Assembly: GCF_017979475.1 (NCBI RefSeq)
Contig: NZ_JAERIT010000001.1
Coordinates: forward strand, 62,001 to 126,000
DNA length: 64,000 nt
Direction of reading: 5' to 3'
Source: Helicobacter pullorum NCTC 12824
GTDB taxonomy: Bacteria; Campylobacterota; Campylobacteria; Campylobacterales; Helicobacteraceae
Numbering within the stretch: position 1 is the first letter of the stretch; every line of letters starts with the position of its first letter. Under the pieces are notes generated by a model, which worked only from the letters and a program-made list of their open reading frames with translations, was not told the origin of the DNA and searched no databases. Positions 53,901 to 63,919 of this stretch are shown piece after piece. A program made the position numbers and the translations under genes.

Positions 53901-55958
53901 ATGAAGCTTAAAGTTATGGGTTTAGCTCTATTATTTACAGCACAAAATATCTTAGCAACTCAGATATATTTTTTAGAAAAATCTATTGTAAGTCAAAAAG
54001 GTCTTGAGCAAGATTTGCTTTTTGCCCCTGGCAGTGTTTCTGTCATCACTAAAGAAGAGTTGCAAACTAGACAAATCCATGATCTAGGGGAAGCTCTTAT
54101 GGGGATTCCTGGGGTAGATGTAACACCAAGCGGGGTGGGAACTTATTCTTTTAGTATTAGAGGGTTTGGCGAGGGAAGAACTTTAGTATTAGTAGATGGC
54201 AAACGCATTAATGAGGTAAATGGATTTAGAGAAAACTTTAATGGCAATATGTATGCCACAGGAGAAGATAATGGATATATTCCACCCATTTCTATGATAG
54301 AAAGAATTGAAGTGATTAGAGGGGGAGCTAGCACACTTTATGGAAGTGATGCGATAGGGGGAGTGATTAATATCATCACAAAAAAATTAGCTGATAATTT
54401 TAGCGGATCTATTTCTTTGGAAACAAAATTCCAACAACACCCAAATGAATATGGCAACCAAAGAGCAGCAAGTGCTGTTTTAGCATTTCCATTAACCAAA
54501 GACAAGCTCTCTTTATCCTTAAGAGGTAAGATTTCTAAAAAAGATCCTATGAATCTAAAATACCCAAATAGCGATATTTCCGCTCCAGGTGCTAGTGGAA
54601 ATTATTCTTTAGGAAATATCGGAGCAAGAGCCACTTATAAATTTGACTCGCAAAATATTTTTTACTTAGATGGAGAACATTTTTCGCAAAATACAAATAT
54701 GAAACGCGCCGAAGAAAATAATCCAAACAGCCCAATGGCTAATAGAAAAGTGCATAGAAATAAAATTGTATTAAACCATGATGGAAACTATACAAAACTA
54801 AACACAAATACCTATTTTCAAATACAAAATTCAAGGCATAAAAAAGGCAGTAATCTAGCAAAATCTAACCTTTATATTGCAGAAAGCAATGCAAATATTC
54901 CTGTTTCTTTCGGTAAATTTGGAGATTTATCCCTTCTTGGCGGATTAAATTATCAATACGATGATTATCTTGGTGGCAATGAAATTTATAGACAAAACAC
55001 TTTTGCGCCCTATATAAATTTTGAATATTTTATTCAGGATAATTTAAGTCTTGGTGTGGGCGCAAGATATGCTTATAGTGATTTATTTGATGGCGCTTTA
55101 ATACCAAGAGCTTTTTTCACCTACCAACCTTTAGAGTGGCTCACTTTTAAAGGGGGAATTTCTAAAGGATATAGTGCCCCAAGAGCCCAATATCTCACAA
55201 ACGGCATTTATGATAGTGGAGAAAATTACCGAGGAGAAACTTATGACTACTATGGAAATCCAAATATAAAACCCGAAGAAAGCACAAACTATGAATTTGG
55301 AGTAAATTTTAATTTAAACCATTATGCAAATCTTAGTCTAACAGGCTTTATTGTTGATTTTAAAAATGAACTTTTTGGAGATGAGTTTTTTATAGGAGAA
55401 TCTTTACCTAATGGGCAAATTTGTCAATCTGATACTTGCTATATCCAAACAAATAGAGGAAAAAACCAATCAAGAGGTGTAGAAGTCGGATTAAACACTG
55501 CTAACTTTTATGGATTTAGCCTAGAAGCCACCTATACTTATTTGGAACAATTCTATAAAGGTTCTGATAGTGAAGGCTTGCAAAAGAATCCCTTTGGAGG
55601 TGAGAGAGTAGAAGGACTTCCAAGACATATAGGTATGGTAAAGCTAAACTACAAAAATGGAAAATTTAGCTCTTTTTTAAGTGCTAATGGTAGATTTGAC
55701 ATTTTAAGAAGCTCACAATATCAAAAACTTGATGGCTCTACAGTTATTAAATACAAAGACTACTATACTTTGAATCTCGGTGCAAGTTATAAGATTAGTA
55801 AGAACATCACCCTTAGTGCCACAATCAACAATCTTTTGGATCAAAACTATTTTCAACCTTTTGCATATAGACAAGGAAGTAGAATCAACTACACTAACGA
55901 ATACCAAACTTTCAATGAAAGGAGGAATCTTTGGATTAACTACAAATATGATTTTTAA
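53901..55958 (+). CDS. TonB-dependent outer-membrane receptor
   Basis: A 685-residue receptor. A Sec signal (cleavage near ILAT) is followed by a plug domain (about 40-165) with [40 protein letters not shown], then [30 protein letters not shown]. The 22-strand barrel ends in YKYDF. The segment [14 protein letters not shown] and the C-terminal [25 protein letters not shown] fit catecholate or haem-type receptors. AAGGA lies 7 bases before the ATG. The adjacent binding protein hints at an anion or metal-chelate ligand. Substrate not determinable. Confidence 0.92.
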   Translation: MKLKVMGLALLFTAQNILATQIYFLEKSIVSQKGLEQDLLFAPGSVSVITKEELQTRQIHDLGEALMGIPGVDVTPSGVGTYSFSIRGFGEGRTLVLVDGKRINEVNGFRENFNGNMYATGEDNGYIPPISMIERIEVIRGGASTLYGSDAIGGVINIITKKLADNFSGSISLETKFQQHPNEYGNQRAASAVLAFPLTKDKLSLSLRGKISKKDPMNLKYPNSDISAPGASGNYSLGNIGARATYKFDSQNIFYLDGEHFSQNTNMKRAEENNPNSPMANRKVHRNKIVLNHDGNYTKLNTNTYFQIQNSRHKKGSNLAKSNLYIAESNANIPVSFGKFGDLSLLGGLNYQYDDYLGGNEIYRQNTFAPYINFEYFIQDNLSLGVGARYAYSDLFDGALIPRAFFTYQPLEWLTFKGGISKGYSAPRAQYLTNGIYDSGENYRGETYDYYGNPNIKPEESTNYEFGVNFNLNHYANLSLTGFIVDFKNELFGDEFFIGESLPNGQICQSDTCYIQTNRGKNQSRGVEVGLNTANFYGFSLEATYTYLEQFYKGSDSEGLQKNPFGGERVEGLPRHIGMVKLNYKNGKFSSFLSANGRFDILRSSQYQKLDGSTVIKYKDYYTLNLGASYKISKNITLSATINNLLDQNYFQPFAYRQGSRINYTNEYQTFNERRNLWINYKYDF

Positions 55959-55982
55959 TAAATTTTAACAACAAGGACAAAA

Positions 55983-56681
55983 ATGAAAAAAATAATATTA
56001 ATCTTAGCGATTTTTGGAATCAATTTAGCATTAGCTGATATTGTAATAGGCGTAGGTGGGGGCTATAAAAAACCTCTTGAAGAAATTATTACAGAATTTC
56101 ATAAAAGCCACAAAAACAAAGTAATACGACGCTATGGAAATATGAAATTTCTAAAAGAACAGGTAAGCAAAAAAGAGCTAGATGGGCTAATAGGACTAGA
56201 GCAAATGCTACAAAGACTAGAAATTAGCACCAACAAAGAAATGATTGGATTAAATGGGCTTGTGCTAGTCTCTAGAAAGGGTATTGCTTTAAAAGATTTT
56301 AAAGATTTACAAAAAGTAAATAGTATCATAGTTTTAGATTCTAAAAAAGGAGCTTTTGGAGAAAATAGTCAAAATTTTTTAGAAAGTTTAGAATTTTATC
56401 CTAATATCCAATCTAAGATTCTTCTCACGCAAGATTCGCATTTAGGTATTGATATGTTAATAGAAGGCAAAATAGATGCGGCTTTTTTAAACACAAGACA
56501 TTATTATGAAAACAAACAAAAACTAGGAGATTTCTTAGAAATCCCAACAAGTTTCTACAAGCCCCAAAAGCTTTTTATTGCTAAAATCAATGATTCTAGA
56601 GAATTAGAAGATTTTATACAATTTTTAAAAAGCAATAAAGCTCAAGAAATATTCTTAAAACATGGGATTATAAACAAATAA
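55983..56681 (+). CDS. Periplasmic substrate-binding protein (ModA-like)
   Basis: A 232-residue periplasmic protein with a Sec signal (MKKIILILAIFGINLALA) and a type II binding-protein fold. VIGVGGGYKKPLEEIITEFH followed by KVIRRYGNMKFLKEQV resembles ModA molybdate-binding proteins, and AAFLNTRHYYENK lies in the second lobe. It starts 24 bases after the TonB receptor stop. No ABC ATPase or permease follows, so it either docks on a transporter encoded elsewhere or receives the receptor's ligand in the periplasm. Confidence 0.75.
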   Translation: MKKIILILAIFGINLALADIVIGVGGGYKKPLEEIITEFHKSHKNKVIRRYGNMKFLKEQVSKKELDGLIGLEQMLQRLEISTNKEMIGLNGLVLVSRKGIALKDFKDLQKVNSIIVLDSKKGAFGENSQNFLESLEFYPNIQSKILLTQDSHLGIDMLIEGKIDAAFLNTRHYYENKQKLGDFLEIPTSFYKPQKLFIAKINDSRELEDFIQFLKSNKAQEIFLKHGIINK

Positions 56682-56690
56682 TTTCCCTTC

Positions 56691-56717
56691 CACAAAACAA
56701 GTTTTGCTTGTTTTGTG
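56691..56717 (+). terminator. Terminator-like hairpin after the binding protein gene
   Basis: A perfect 11-base stem, CACAAAACAAG / CTTGTTTTGTG, with a TTTTG loop, 9 bases after the stop. The right arm supplies a short T-run. It likely ends the two-gene receptor operon. Confidence 0.6.
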
Positions 56718-56801
56718 ATAAAGCTTTGCTAAAATTATCCTTATGAATATATTTTTATTGTTAAATTGTAAAATTTTTCTTGAGATCAATGTTTGGAATT
56801 A

Positions 56802-57329
56802 TTATTTAATGCTCCAAATTTCCAAAAAATTATCACTTAGAATCTTTGTGCGTTTTTCAATTTCATCTTTATTCCAAGCTTTCTTGTCCAATAATTCCCT
56901 ATTGACAATTAAATCAGCACTTTTCTTAATGTGGTTTTTTAGCTTTCCATCACCATTTAGCTTTGTTTCCCAATCCTTATTTTTGAGCGATGAGTTTAAT
57001 GAGCCTTTTAAAATTGTCATATTGCCTATTTGATAAATGAGTTTCCTTGCCTCATCGTCATTATTTGCATATTGATGCCAATTTTCCTCCCAAGATTGAG
57101 GCATTAAATGCTCCAAGCTATAAACATCTGCTAATTCCACAATGTCCCTTGTATTTTGTTCTTTTGAACGCCTAAATAACTCTATCCAAAATAAAATTAG
57201 ATTCGCTCTTTTGTTATCACCATTATCCCATAAAGTTTTTAGTTTGTTGCACATCTCATCGTCATTTGGTAAAGTAAAAGTATTGTGATTATTGATAAAA
57301 TCTTCAATAAATATAAGTAAATAGGTCAA
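56802..57329 (-). pseudogene. C-terminal fragment of a GmrSD/DUF262-DUF1524 type IV restriction protein
   Basis: A 175-residue frame matching only the HNH-like DUF1524 end of GmrSD-family nucleases. It contains SLEHLMPQSWEENWHQ (the His of the HNH-like motif), YQIGNMTILKGSLNSSLKNK (the Asn region) and NRELLDKKAWNKDEIEKRTK. Intact members have about 550-700 residues with an N-terminal DUF262 ParB-like domain, absent here. The region just upstream (57330-57400) is repetitive TAGATG-rich sequence. It is best read as a relic of a defence gene. Confidence 0.75.
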
Positions 57330-57400
57330 TAAGTAGATGTTAATTATAGATGTAGATAAATAGATGTGTGGGCAATGAGTAGGCAGAGTGAGATGAGGAG

Positions 57401-58180
57401 TTATTTAAGAAGTGCTACCATATCCTTTATGGCTTGTTCTAATCCTGTGAAAATTGCTCTTGCAACAATGCTTTGTCCGATATTTAACTCTATGATTTCT
57501 GGAATTTCTAAAATCGGCTTTAAATTGGCATAATTTAGTCCATGTCCTGCTGCAACTTCTAGCCCAAGCCATTTTGCTTCTTTTGCTGCATTTTTTAGCT
57601 CTATTAAGGAATTTTCATAAGCTTCTCTTAGGTGGCTTTTGGATTGTTCTAAAGTTTTGATGCTATTGTGCATTTTTGGGAGATTTGTAAATAACATTAA
57701 ATGCAGGTTTGCATAAGCTCCTGTGTGAAGTTCTATCATATTTGCACCTGTTTCTTTTGCAGCACAGATTTGGCAAATATCTGTGTCAATAAAAAGCGAA
57801 ACTTCTGTGCCATTGTCTTGGAATTTTTTTGTAATTTCTTGGATTATTTTGAGGTTTTTTTCTACATTTAATCCGCCTTCAGTTGTGACTTCTTGACGAT
57901 TTTCTGGGACAAGAGTGATTCTGTGTGGAGCTATTTTTAGTAAAAAATCAATGATTTGGGAATTGATAGAAGATTCGATATTGATGGGCAAAAATGAAGA
58001 TTCTACAATGCGAGAAATATCATCATCATTCATATGGCGTCTATCTTCTCTTAGGTGTAGAGTGATTTGGTCTGCCCCGGCTCTTTTGGCAATAAAAATG
58101 GCTTCTAGTGGGTCTGGGTCATTGATTTTTCTAGCTTCTCTTAAAGTTGCGATATGGTCAATATTTACTCCAAGTAACAT
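57401..58180 (-). CDS. pdxJ: Pyridoxine 5'-phosphate synthase PdxJ
   Basis: A 259-residue TIM-barrel enzyme joining 1-deoxyxylulose 5-phosphate and aminoacetone phosphate. It has LLGVNIDHIATLREARKIND, the catalytic HLREDRRHM, LVPENRQEVTTEGG and a C-terminal VAAGHGLNYANL then ELNIGQSIVARAIF. pdxA is not downstream, since the accessory zone begins here; the normal pair may have been split by its insertion. Confidence 0.97.
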   Translation of the reverse strand: MLLGVNIDHIATLREARKINDPDPLEAIFIAKRAGADQITLHLREDRRHMNDDDISRIVESSFLPINIESSINSQIIDFLLKIAPHRITLVPENRQEVTTEGGLNVEKNLKIIQEITKKFQDNGTEVSLFIDTDICQICAAKETGANMIELHTGAYANLHLMLFTNLPKMHNSIKTLEQSKSHLREAYENSLIELKNAAKEAKWLGLEVAAGHGLNYANLKPILEIPEIIELNIGQSIVARAIFTGLEQAIKDMVALLK

Positions 58181-58252
58181 TTTTATCCCTTTTTATAACA
58201 AATTGATAGGATTTTAACTAAAATTACTTTAAAAAATATTTGTGGAGCAAAA

Positions 58253-59074
58253 ATGGTAATGGTGTTTGATTGTGAAACAATTCCTGATGTAGAGCTTATT
58301 AAACAGGGCTTTAGGGCGGAATTTGAAAAATGTGATTTTGTTTCTAGCGATGATTTGGAGATTAGCAAAAAGGCAATGGAGATTCAAAAAGAAAATAGTG
58401 GAAGTGAATTTTTGCCTATTTGTTATCATCAAGTCGTGTCTATTGCGGCGGTGTTTTGTGATGAATTTGGGAATTTTAAAAAAGTGGGAAATTTCAAAGC
58501 CATTGGCGAAACCAAAGAGCAAAGAGAGGAATCCCTCATCAAAGCCTTTTTGGATTATCTTAATAAACATCAACCAAAGCTTGTGAGTTTTAATGGTAGA
58601 GGATTTGATTTGCCGATGCTTTTGCTTAGGGCGATGAAGTATAAGCTTCAAGCTAATGCTTATTTTGAAGTGGATAATCTTCAATATAACAAGAATAAAT
58701 GGGAGAATTATCGCCAAAGATATAGTGAGAGATTTCATACAGATTTATTAGATGTGCTTGGTAATTTTGGTAGTGTGCGTGGATTGAAATTAGATGTGGT
58801 GGCAAATCTTGTGGGAATGCCCGGAAAATATGATGTGCATGGAGATATGGTTTTGGAGTTGTATTATCAAGGAAAGTATGAGGTGATTGATGAATATTGT
58901 CAAAGCGATGTGTTAAATACCTATGGAGTGTATTTGCATTATGAGCTTTTAAAGGGGAATTTGAGTGTCGCAGAATATAAGGGAATCTTAGAAATTTGGA
59001 GAGAAAATCTCCCCAAAGATAAAGCTTATCATAGAATCTTTTTTGATACAATCACAAAACAGATTGAATCTTAA
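58253..59074 (+). CDS. Predicted 3'-5' exonuclease of the PolB-like DnaQ superfamily
   Basis: A 273-residue protein with the acidic DEDD residues in VMVFDCETIPD, LVSFNGRGFDLPMLLLRAMKY, HTDLLDVLGNFG and EYCQSDVLNTYGVYLHYELL. It matches the family related to the PolB exonuclease domain (PF10108). The cellular role is not established. It is divergent from pdxJ. Confidence 0.87.
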   Translation: MVMVFDCETIPDVELIKQGFRAEFEKCDFVSSDDLEISKKAMEIQKENSGSEFLPICYHQVVSIAAVFCDEFGNFKKVGNFKAIGETKEQREESLIKAFLDYLNKHQPKLVSFNGRGFDLPMLLLRAMKYKLQANAYFEVDNLQYNKNKWENYRQRYSERFHTDLLDVLGNFGSVRGLKLDVVANLVGMPGKYDVHGDMVLELYYQGKYEVIDEYCQSDVLNTYGVYLHYELLKGNLSVAEYKGILEIWRENLPKDKAYHRIFFDTITKQIES

Positions 59075-59095
59075 AGATATTTTTTAAGGAAATTA

Positions 59096-60001
59096 ATGCT
59101 TTCAAAAGAAATTTTACAATTTGCAGAAATGCGTTATGAAATACGAGCATATTTGTGTTTTTTGTTGCAACGCAATATCAAAAATTATTTGCCCCATATT
59201 GAGTTAAATAAAATTATTGATGGTTTGCATAAAATTGGCAGTGAGGTAAGAATTTTTGAGCTTTTGTATGTGCTTGATTCTAGTGGAAATTTAGCAATTG
59301 ATGGGATTAGTAATGATAGTTCTATTGAATGCAAAAAAGGGGAAAATCACAACGATAGAGCGTATTTTTATCGGGCTGTTAAAGAAAAAAAGTGTATTTT
59401 AACAGATCCTTACCCTTCTTTGGCAAGTGGGAATCTTGTAGTAACGGTTTCTTATCCTCTTTATAATGATAAGGGTAAATTGATGTATGTGGTGTGTATG
59501 GATGTTCCATTGGATAAGACTTCTTTGTTGGTGCGTCCTATGCCATTATTTGGATTTTTTTCAAACTTTAAAAAAGCGATTTATTTTGTAATTTCTTTGG
59601 CTTTATTTTTGGTTTGTGGATTGCTGCTTGTAAAGGGCGGAATTAGCATGTGGGAGGCATTAGAAAGATTTAATAGTTTGGATATTAAAGATATTTTTGA
59701 AGCGACAATTCTTATTACGCTCTCATTGGCAATTTTTGATTTAGTAAGGGCAATTTTTGAAGAAGAGGTGTTGGGTAGGCAAAAGTCTCAAGATTCAAAA
59801 ATGGTGCATAAAACAATGATACGTTTTTTGGGTTCTATTGTCATTGCATTAGCGATTGAAGCTTTGATGTTGGTGTTTAAATTTACTATTATTGAGCCTG
59901 AAAAACTAATCTATGCGGTGTATTTGATAGGCGGTGTAACCTTGTTGCTTGTGGGGCTTTCGCTGTATGTGAAATTTACCATAGGAATTAAAAGAGATTA
60001 G
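59096..60001 (+). CDS. PDC/Cache-sensor membrane protein without output domain
   Basis: A 301-residue protein. Its N-terminal half (about 1-150) is a PDC/Cache-like sensor domain (YVLDSSGNLAIDGISN, then NDRAYFYRAVKEKKCILTDPYPSL). Four transmembrane helices follow (about 160-182, 200-222, 240-262 and 274-294). It has no HAMP, kinase, GGDEF or methyl-accepting domain, and the sensor has no preceding membrane helix, which is unusual. It lies 4 bases before hisH. Confidence 0.75.
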   Translation: MLSKEILQFAEMRYEIRAYLCFLLQRNIKNYLPHIELNKIIDGLHKIGSEVRIFELLYVLDSSGNLAIDGISNDSSIECKKGENHNDRAYFYRAVKEKKCILTDPYPSLASGNLVVTVSYPLYNDKGKLMYVVCMDVPLDKTSLLVRPMPLFGFFSNFKKAIYFVISLALFLVCGLLLVKGGISMWEALERFNSLDIKDIFEATILITLSLAIFDLVRAIFEEEVLGRQKSQDSKMVHKTMIRFLGSIVIALAIEALMLVFKFTIIEPEKLIYAVYLIGGVTLLLVGLSLYVKFTIGIKRD

Positions 60002-60005
60002 TAAT

Positions 60006-60614
60006 ATGCTTGGGATTGTGGATTATAATATTGGTAATTTAGCAAGCGTGCAAAATGCTATTTTGAAAGTGGGTGAGAGTGCAAAGATTGAAAGCGATCC
60101 TTCAAAACTAAAGGATTATGACAAAATAATATTGCCCGGAGTGGGGGCTTTTGGCGATGCAATGGAGCATTTGCAAAAAAGTGGAATGCAAGAAGCGATT
60201 TTGGAATTCATCAAAAGTGGAAAGTTTTTGCTTGGAATTTGTCTTGGTATGCAACTTTTGTTTCAAAAAAGTTACGAATTTGGCGAACATTCTGGGCTTG
60301 GACTTTTGGAGGGAGAAATTATTCATTTTGAGAAGGCAGCCTTGAAAAAGGGAGAGAAGATTCCACATATGGGCTGGAATCTCGTTAAAAAAGTCAAAAA
60401 TAGTGCCTTGTTGGAGGGGTTAGAGGATAGTTTTTATCTTTATTTTGTGCATAGTTATTATTTGGGGGAATCTAAAAATGCCCTAGGAATGAGTCATTAT
60501 GGCATAGATTTTGTAAGCATTGTGCAAAAGGAAAATATCTTTGGGATTCAGCCTCACCCTGAAAAATCTCACAATGTGGGTTTAAAAATACTAAAAAATT
60601 TTGTGAAATTATAA
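60006..60614 (+). CDS. hisH: Imidazole glycerol phosphate synthase glutaminase subunit HisH
   Basis: A 202-residue class I amidotransferase: GIVDYNIGNLASVQNAI, PGVGAFGDAMEHL, the nucleophile in LLGICLGMQLLFQ, and the His/Glu pair in FGIQPHPEKSH. It feeds ammonia to HisF in histidine synthesis. hisF is not adjacent. In Campylobacterota, HisH-like subunits also serve surface-sugar amidation; nothing here decides between them. Confidence 0.93.
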   Translation: MLGIVDYNIGNLASVQNAILKVGESAKIESDPSKLKDYDKIILPGVGAFGDAMEHLQKSGMQEAILEFIKSGKFLLGICLGMQLLFQKSYEFGEHSGLGLLEGEIIHFEKAALKKGEKIPHMGWNLVKKVKNSALLEGLEDSFYLYFVHSYYLGESKNALGMSHYGIDFVSIVQKENIFGIQPHPEKSHNVGLKILKNFVKL

Positions 60615-60625
60615 AATGAGGGCTT

Positions 60626-63600
60626 TTAGAAGCGTATTCCCGCTTCTAAAGAGGTAAAAAAGTCTGTATGGTGTTTTTGGGTATTGCTTTGGAGGGCTAA
60701 ATTTGTAAAAAATCCATTTTTGTAAAAAAGCCCAATATCGCCTCTTAGCTGCAAAGAATCTTTTTTGTCGAGTGTATTTTGTGCATAAAAGGGCGTATGG
60801 TTGGAATCGTTTTTGAATTTGGCATTGATTTTGAGGTTGTCTGTAAATAAGTGATAATAGCCGCCAAGTAAAGTTAATTTTAGCCCATAAAGGCTTGTAA
60901 TATCATTGTTGTAAGCGAGTTTTAAACCTGCAAATGAGCCTAGGAAATAGTGATTGTCGCTTTTGATTTCTAAGGCTGCACCTTCGTTAGATTCTGTAAT
61001 ATCAGGCATATGGAGAGAGTTTATCTCCCCATAAACTAAAGGTGAGATAGAAAGTTTGGGAGTGAGTGTGAAGTCCTTGCCTAATCCAGCTAATGCACTA
61101 GTGGTGAGAGAATGGAAGCTAGAAGAAAAATTTTGGGAATATGCCCCTATGTTTAAAGCGCGTTCTAAATTTGTGTATTCATAGCCAAGACGCAATGAAC
61201 CCAAAAGATAAACAGAATCAAAGTCATATTTGGAGGTAATTCCAAAATACCCTCCCTTGCTTTTAGAATTGCTGTTGTTTTCAAAATCAAAATTATTGGA
61301 GTTAAAAATAAAATGGAATGCTAGATCCCATGAATCATTGAAATTTTTGGAAAGTTTGGTATGGATTCCTCCATTGTAACCTTTATATGCGTTGAAATCT
61401 CCATTTTCTTTTGTATTTTGATAGGCACCAAAAGTAGAAACCTGCACAATCCATTCGTGATTGGAAGAGTGATTAAAATCATTGATAAAATCCTCATTTA
61501 AGCTTTTTTGGAAGTCAAGAGAGATTTTTGCAGAATCTAAATAGGTTTTGGCATTTAGATTATCAAGGCTGTTTGCAATAAGGTTTGTATCTTGGGTGAA
61601 ATCTAATTCTTGGAATAATTGAGGCACATAAGAAGATTCACTAGAGTTTAAAGCTAGCGATTTTAATGCTAGGGCTAGGGAGCGAGAATCGTCATTTTTT
61701 GCAAATTTTTCATAGTTTCTAGTAATGGTTAGGGTGTTTGTGGCGTTGTCAAATTTGAAATTTAAAGTATGAGAAGCATTAAGGCTAGAATCATAGTTGA
61801 TATTTGCAAAATCACCTGTAATATTTATAGGATTTTCATTGCTTAATAAATCGTGGGGATTGAGCGTAAGTTTGTCTTTGTAAAAATCTTTTGCCATATA
61901 GAAATTTAAATTTCCTGCTAATGAGGCAGAATTGCCTATTTGGAGGTTAAGTTTGCCTTGTGCATTGATGGGTGCATATAAAGTGGCATTAGTGGAGTTT
62001 TCAAAATGATTTTTAATGCCTATAAGTGCATTTGGATTTTTTAGGGTTAAAGAGGCATTGTTGTATAAATCATAGACTAGAATATTGTCACTAAGGGCTA
62101 GAGTGGAATAATTATTGAGCTTGATACTTTCATAGCCATAAATCCCTCCATCAAAAGAAATAGGGTCATTAAGAGTTAATAAGGATTGATTGCCAAAATT
62201 TAATGTGGTGTAGTATTGATTTTGGTAATTTTCAAGCAAATGGGGGTTGTTTGGATTCCAAAGGGAAATAATATCGCCTTTGATTGTGGCACCATTTTGG
62301 ATATTGATATTTTCCACAAAAGCATTATTAGCAATAAAAATGGACGCAAGAGAGCCTTCAGTGTAGCTACCATTTTGCAAATTAAGATTGCTAACCAAAG
62401 CACCATCAAGGCGATAAGCTTCTAAAAAATCTTGCCATTCACTCAAATCATAATTAGGATTTGCAAACATATATGAGCCTCTATATTCAGAGCTATTCCC
62501 AGCTTCATTATCTCCAAAATTTAAATGGATTCCAATCCCTTCTTTTCCAGTGGCTTTGATTTCGCCTTTGTGGTTAATAGTGTGATTTTTTCCATAAGAC
62601 ACAAGCACTCCATTAGAATAATCCCCTAGAGCGTGTATTTTGGAATGAATGTTTAGAGTGTTGTTGCTCCCATCTATGCGGATACCACTTGCTGCAATGC
62701 CTTGAGATAGGATATTGTGGTTTTGTGTGGCGGTGTTTTCTCTGCCATAGATATGTAAGCCCACTCCATAAGTTGAAAGGTTGTAACTCCCTTCAACCCA
62801 AGCGTTGTTTTCTCTATCATAAAAGCCATTACGGCTTTCCCAAGTAATTCCATTTTCATAAATAGAATCCCCATAAAAGAGTTTTCTATCAAAAACATAT
62901 CCCAAGTCTTGAAGCAAAGCAAGTTCTGCCTCCATAAAGAAAAGGTAATTAATCCAAGTTTGGTGGCTCATAAGAGAGTTATCAAGCTCGATGTGAGATA
63001 AATCCGCATCCCCATTTTCCCAACCACTAATAGGCAGTCCATTAAAGGCATCAAAGCCAAGTTCTGCATTTTGGATAACTTCATTGACATGGTTTCCTAC
63101 AAAATAAGCATGTCCTGTGGCATTGCTCAAACTACCCCCCATATTTCCTTCCCACATATTCACTTCAGAATCTACTAGAAAAATGTTTTTATTAGATTGA
63201 TAGGCATTGTCATCTAAAATTAACATTTCTTTTTGTGCATTAACACCCCTTGAATCAACTAGATTTTGTGTATAGGCATTGAGTGAAGTTGCAAAAGCAT
63301 CATTAGGTTCTCTTGTGGTGGTGGAGGCAAGCCCTAAAGCATGGAATAATTCGTGAGTAAAGGTGCTAAAGGTATCGTATTGGTTGGCATTAGTTGGCAA
63401 TGTGCTTGGGTGTGGAGCAATATACCAATTGAGTGTTCCCATATTAATGTGTCCCAAATATTTTAAATCGTGGTCGGAAAGAAAAATGGGATTTCCTTGT
63501 GAATCTTTGTCCATGGGAATTTGGCTAAGATTTTCTTTTGCATTTTCTAAAGTTAAATTATGATAAAGCATATCAGCAAATAAAGAAGAATTGTTTGCAT

Positions 63601-63919
63601 GCAAAATATCATAAGAAATGGCAGAAGCATTTTTTTCTTTAATAGTGCCAACGCTTAAAGGAATGGGATTAAAATTAGTCGCGTTTGCTCCTAAAATATC
63701 TGCCCAAAATTGTGCTGCTCTTAAAACTTCTGCCCTTTGTGCTTGCGTGAGATTGTGAGAAGAAGTTTGGGATTCTCCGCCAAAAGATGAACTTTCGCCT
63801 TGTGTGTAAAAATCTAATGTGAAAATGGGTTTATTGTTGTGATTGATGATAATTGTATCATATCCAAAAACATAGCTAGTTAAACCAAGGGTTAAAATGA
63901 TAATGTTTGAAGTATTCAT
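60626..63919 (-). CDS. Autotransporter with metzincin-like protease passenger
   Basis: A 1097-residue type V secreted protein. A Sec signal (about 1-19) is followed by a protease-like domain (about 20-345) with zinc motif HELFHALG (His189, Glu190, His193), a Met-turn NSLMSHQ (Met317) and EAELALLQDLGYVFD. A beta-helix passenger rich in Asn (about 350-730) and a C-terminal autotransporter barrel (about 820-1097, ending AGIRF) follow. The residue where the third zinc ligand of a standard metzincin would be (199) is Ser. His309, eight residues before the Met-turn, is the likely replacement, as in leishmanolysin-type proteases. AAGGA precedes the ATG. Confidence 0.87.
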   Translation of the reverse strand: MNTSNIIILTLGLTSYVFGYDTIIINHNNKPIFTLDFYTQGESSSFGGESQTSSHNLTQAQRAEVLRAAQFWADILGANATNFNPIPLSVGTIKEKNASAISYDILHANNSSLFADMLYHNLTLENAKENLSQIPMDKDSQGNPIFLSDHDLKYLGHINMGTLNWYIAPHPSTLPTNANQYDTFSTFTHELFHALGLASTTTREPNDAFATSLNAYTQNLVDSRGVNAQKEMLILDDNAYQSNKNIFLVDSEVNMWEGNMGGSLSNATGHAYFVGNHVNEVIQNAELGFDAFNGLPISGWENGDADLSHIELDNSLMSHQTWINYLFFMEAELALLQDLGYVFDRKLFYGDSIYENGITWESRNGFYDRENNAWVEGSYNLSTYGVGLHIYGRENTATQNHNILSQGIAASGIRIDGSNNTLNIHSKIHALGDYSNGVLVSYGKNHTINHKGEIKATGKEGIGIHLNFGDNEAGNSSEYRGSYMFANPNYDLSEWQDFLEAYRLDGALVSNLNLQNGSYTEGSLASIFIANNAFVENINIQNGATIKGDIISLWNPNNPHLLENYQNQYYTTLNFGNQSLLTLNDPISFDGGIYGYESIKLNNYSTLALSDNILVYDLYNNASLTLKNPNALIGIKNHFENSTNATLYAPINAQGKLNLQIGNSASLAGNLNFYMAKDFYKDKLTLNPHDLLSNENPINITGDFANINYDSSLNASHTLNFKFDNATNTLTITRNYEKFAKNDDSRSLALALKSLALNSSESSYVPQLFQELDFTQDTNLIANSLDNLNAKTYLDSAKISLDFQKSLNEDFINDFNHSSNHEWIVQVSTFGAYQNTKENGDFNAYKGYNGGIHTKLSKNFNDSWDLAFHFIFNSNNFDFENNSNSKSKGGYFGITSKYDFDSVYLLGSLRLGYEYTNLERALNIGAYSQNFSSSFHSLTTSALAGLGKDFTLTPKLSISPLVYGEINSLHMPDITESNEGAALEIKSDNHYFLGSFAGLKLAYNNDITSLYGLKLTLLGGYYHLFTDNLKINAKFKNDSNHTPFYAQNTLDKKDSLQLRGDIGLFYKNGFFTNLALQSNTQKHHTDFFTSLEAGIRF

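Noticed and set aside
60108-60368. Antisense frame within hisH
   Set aside because: Shadow of a well-supported gene with catalytic motifs on the plus strand.
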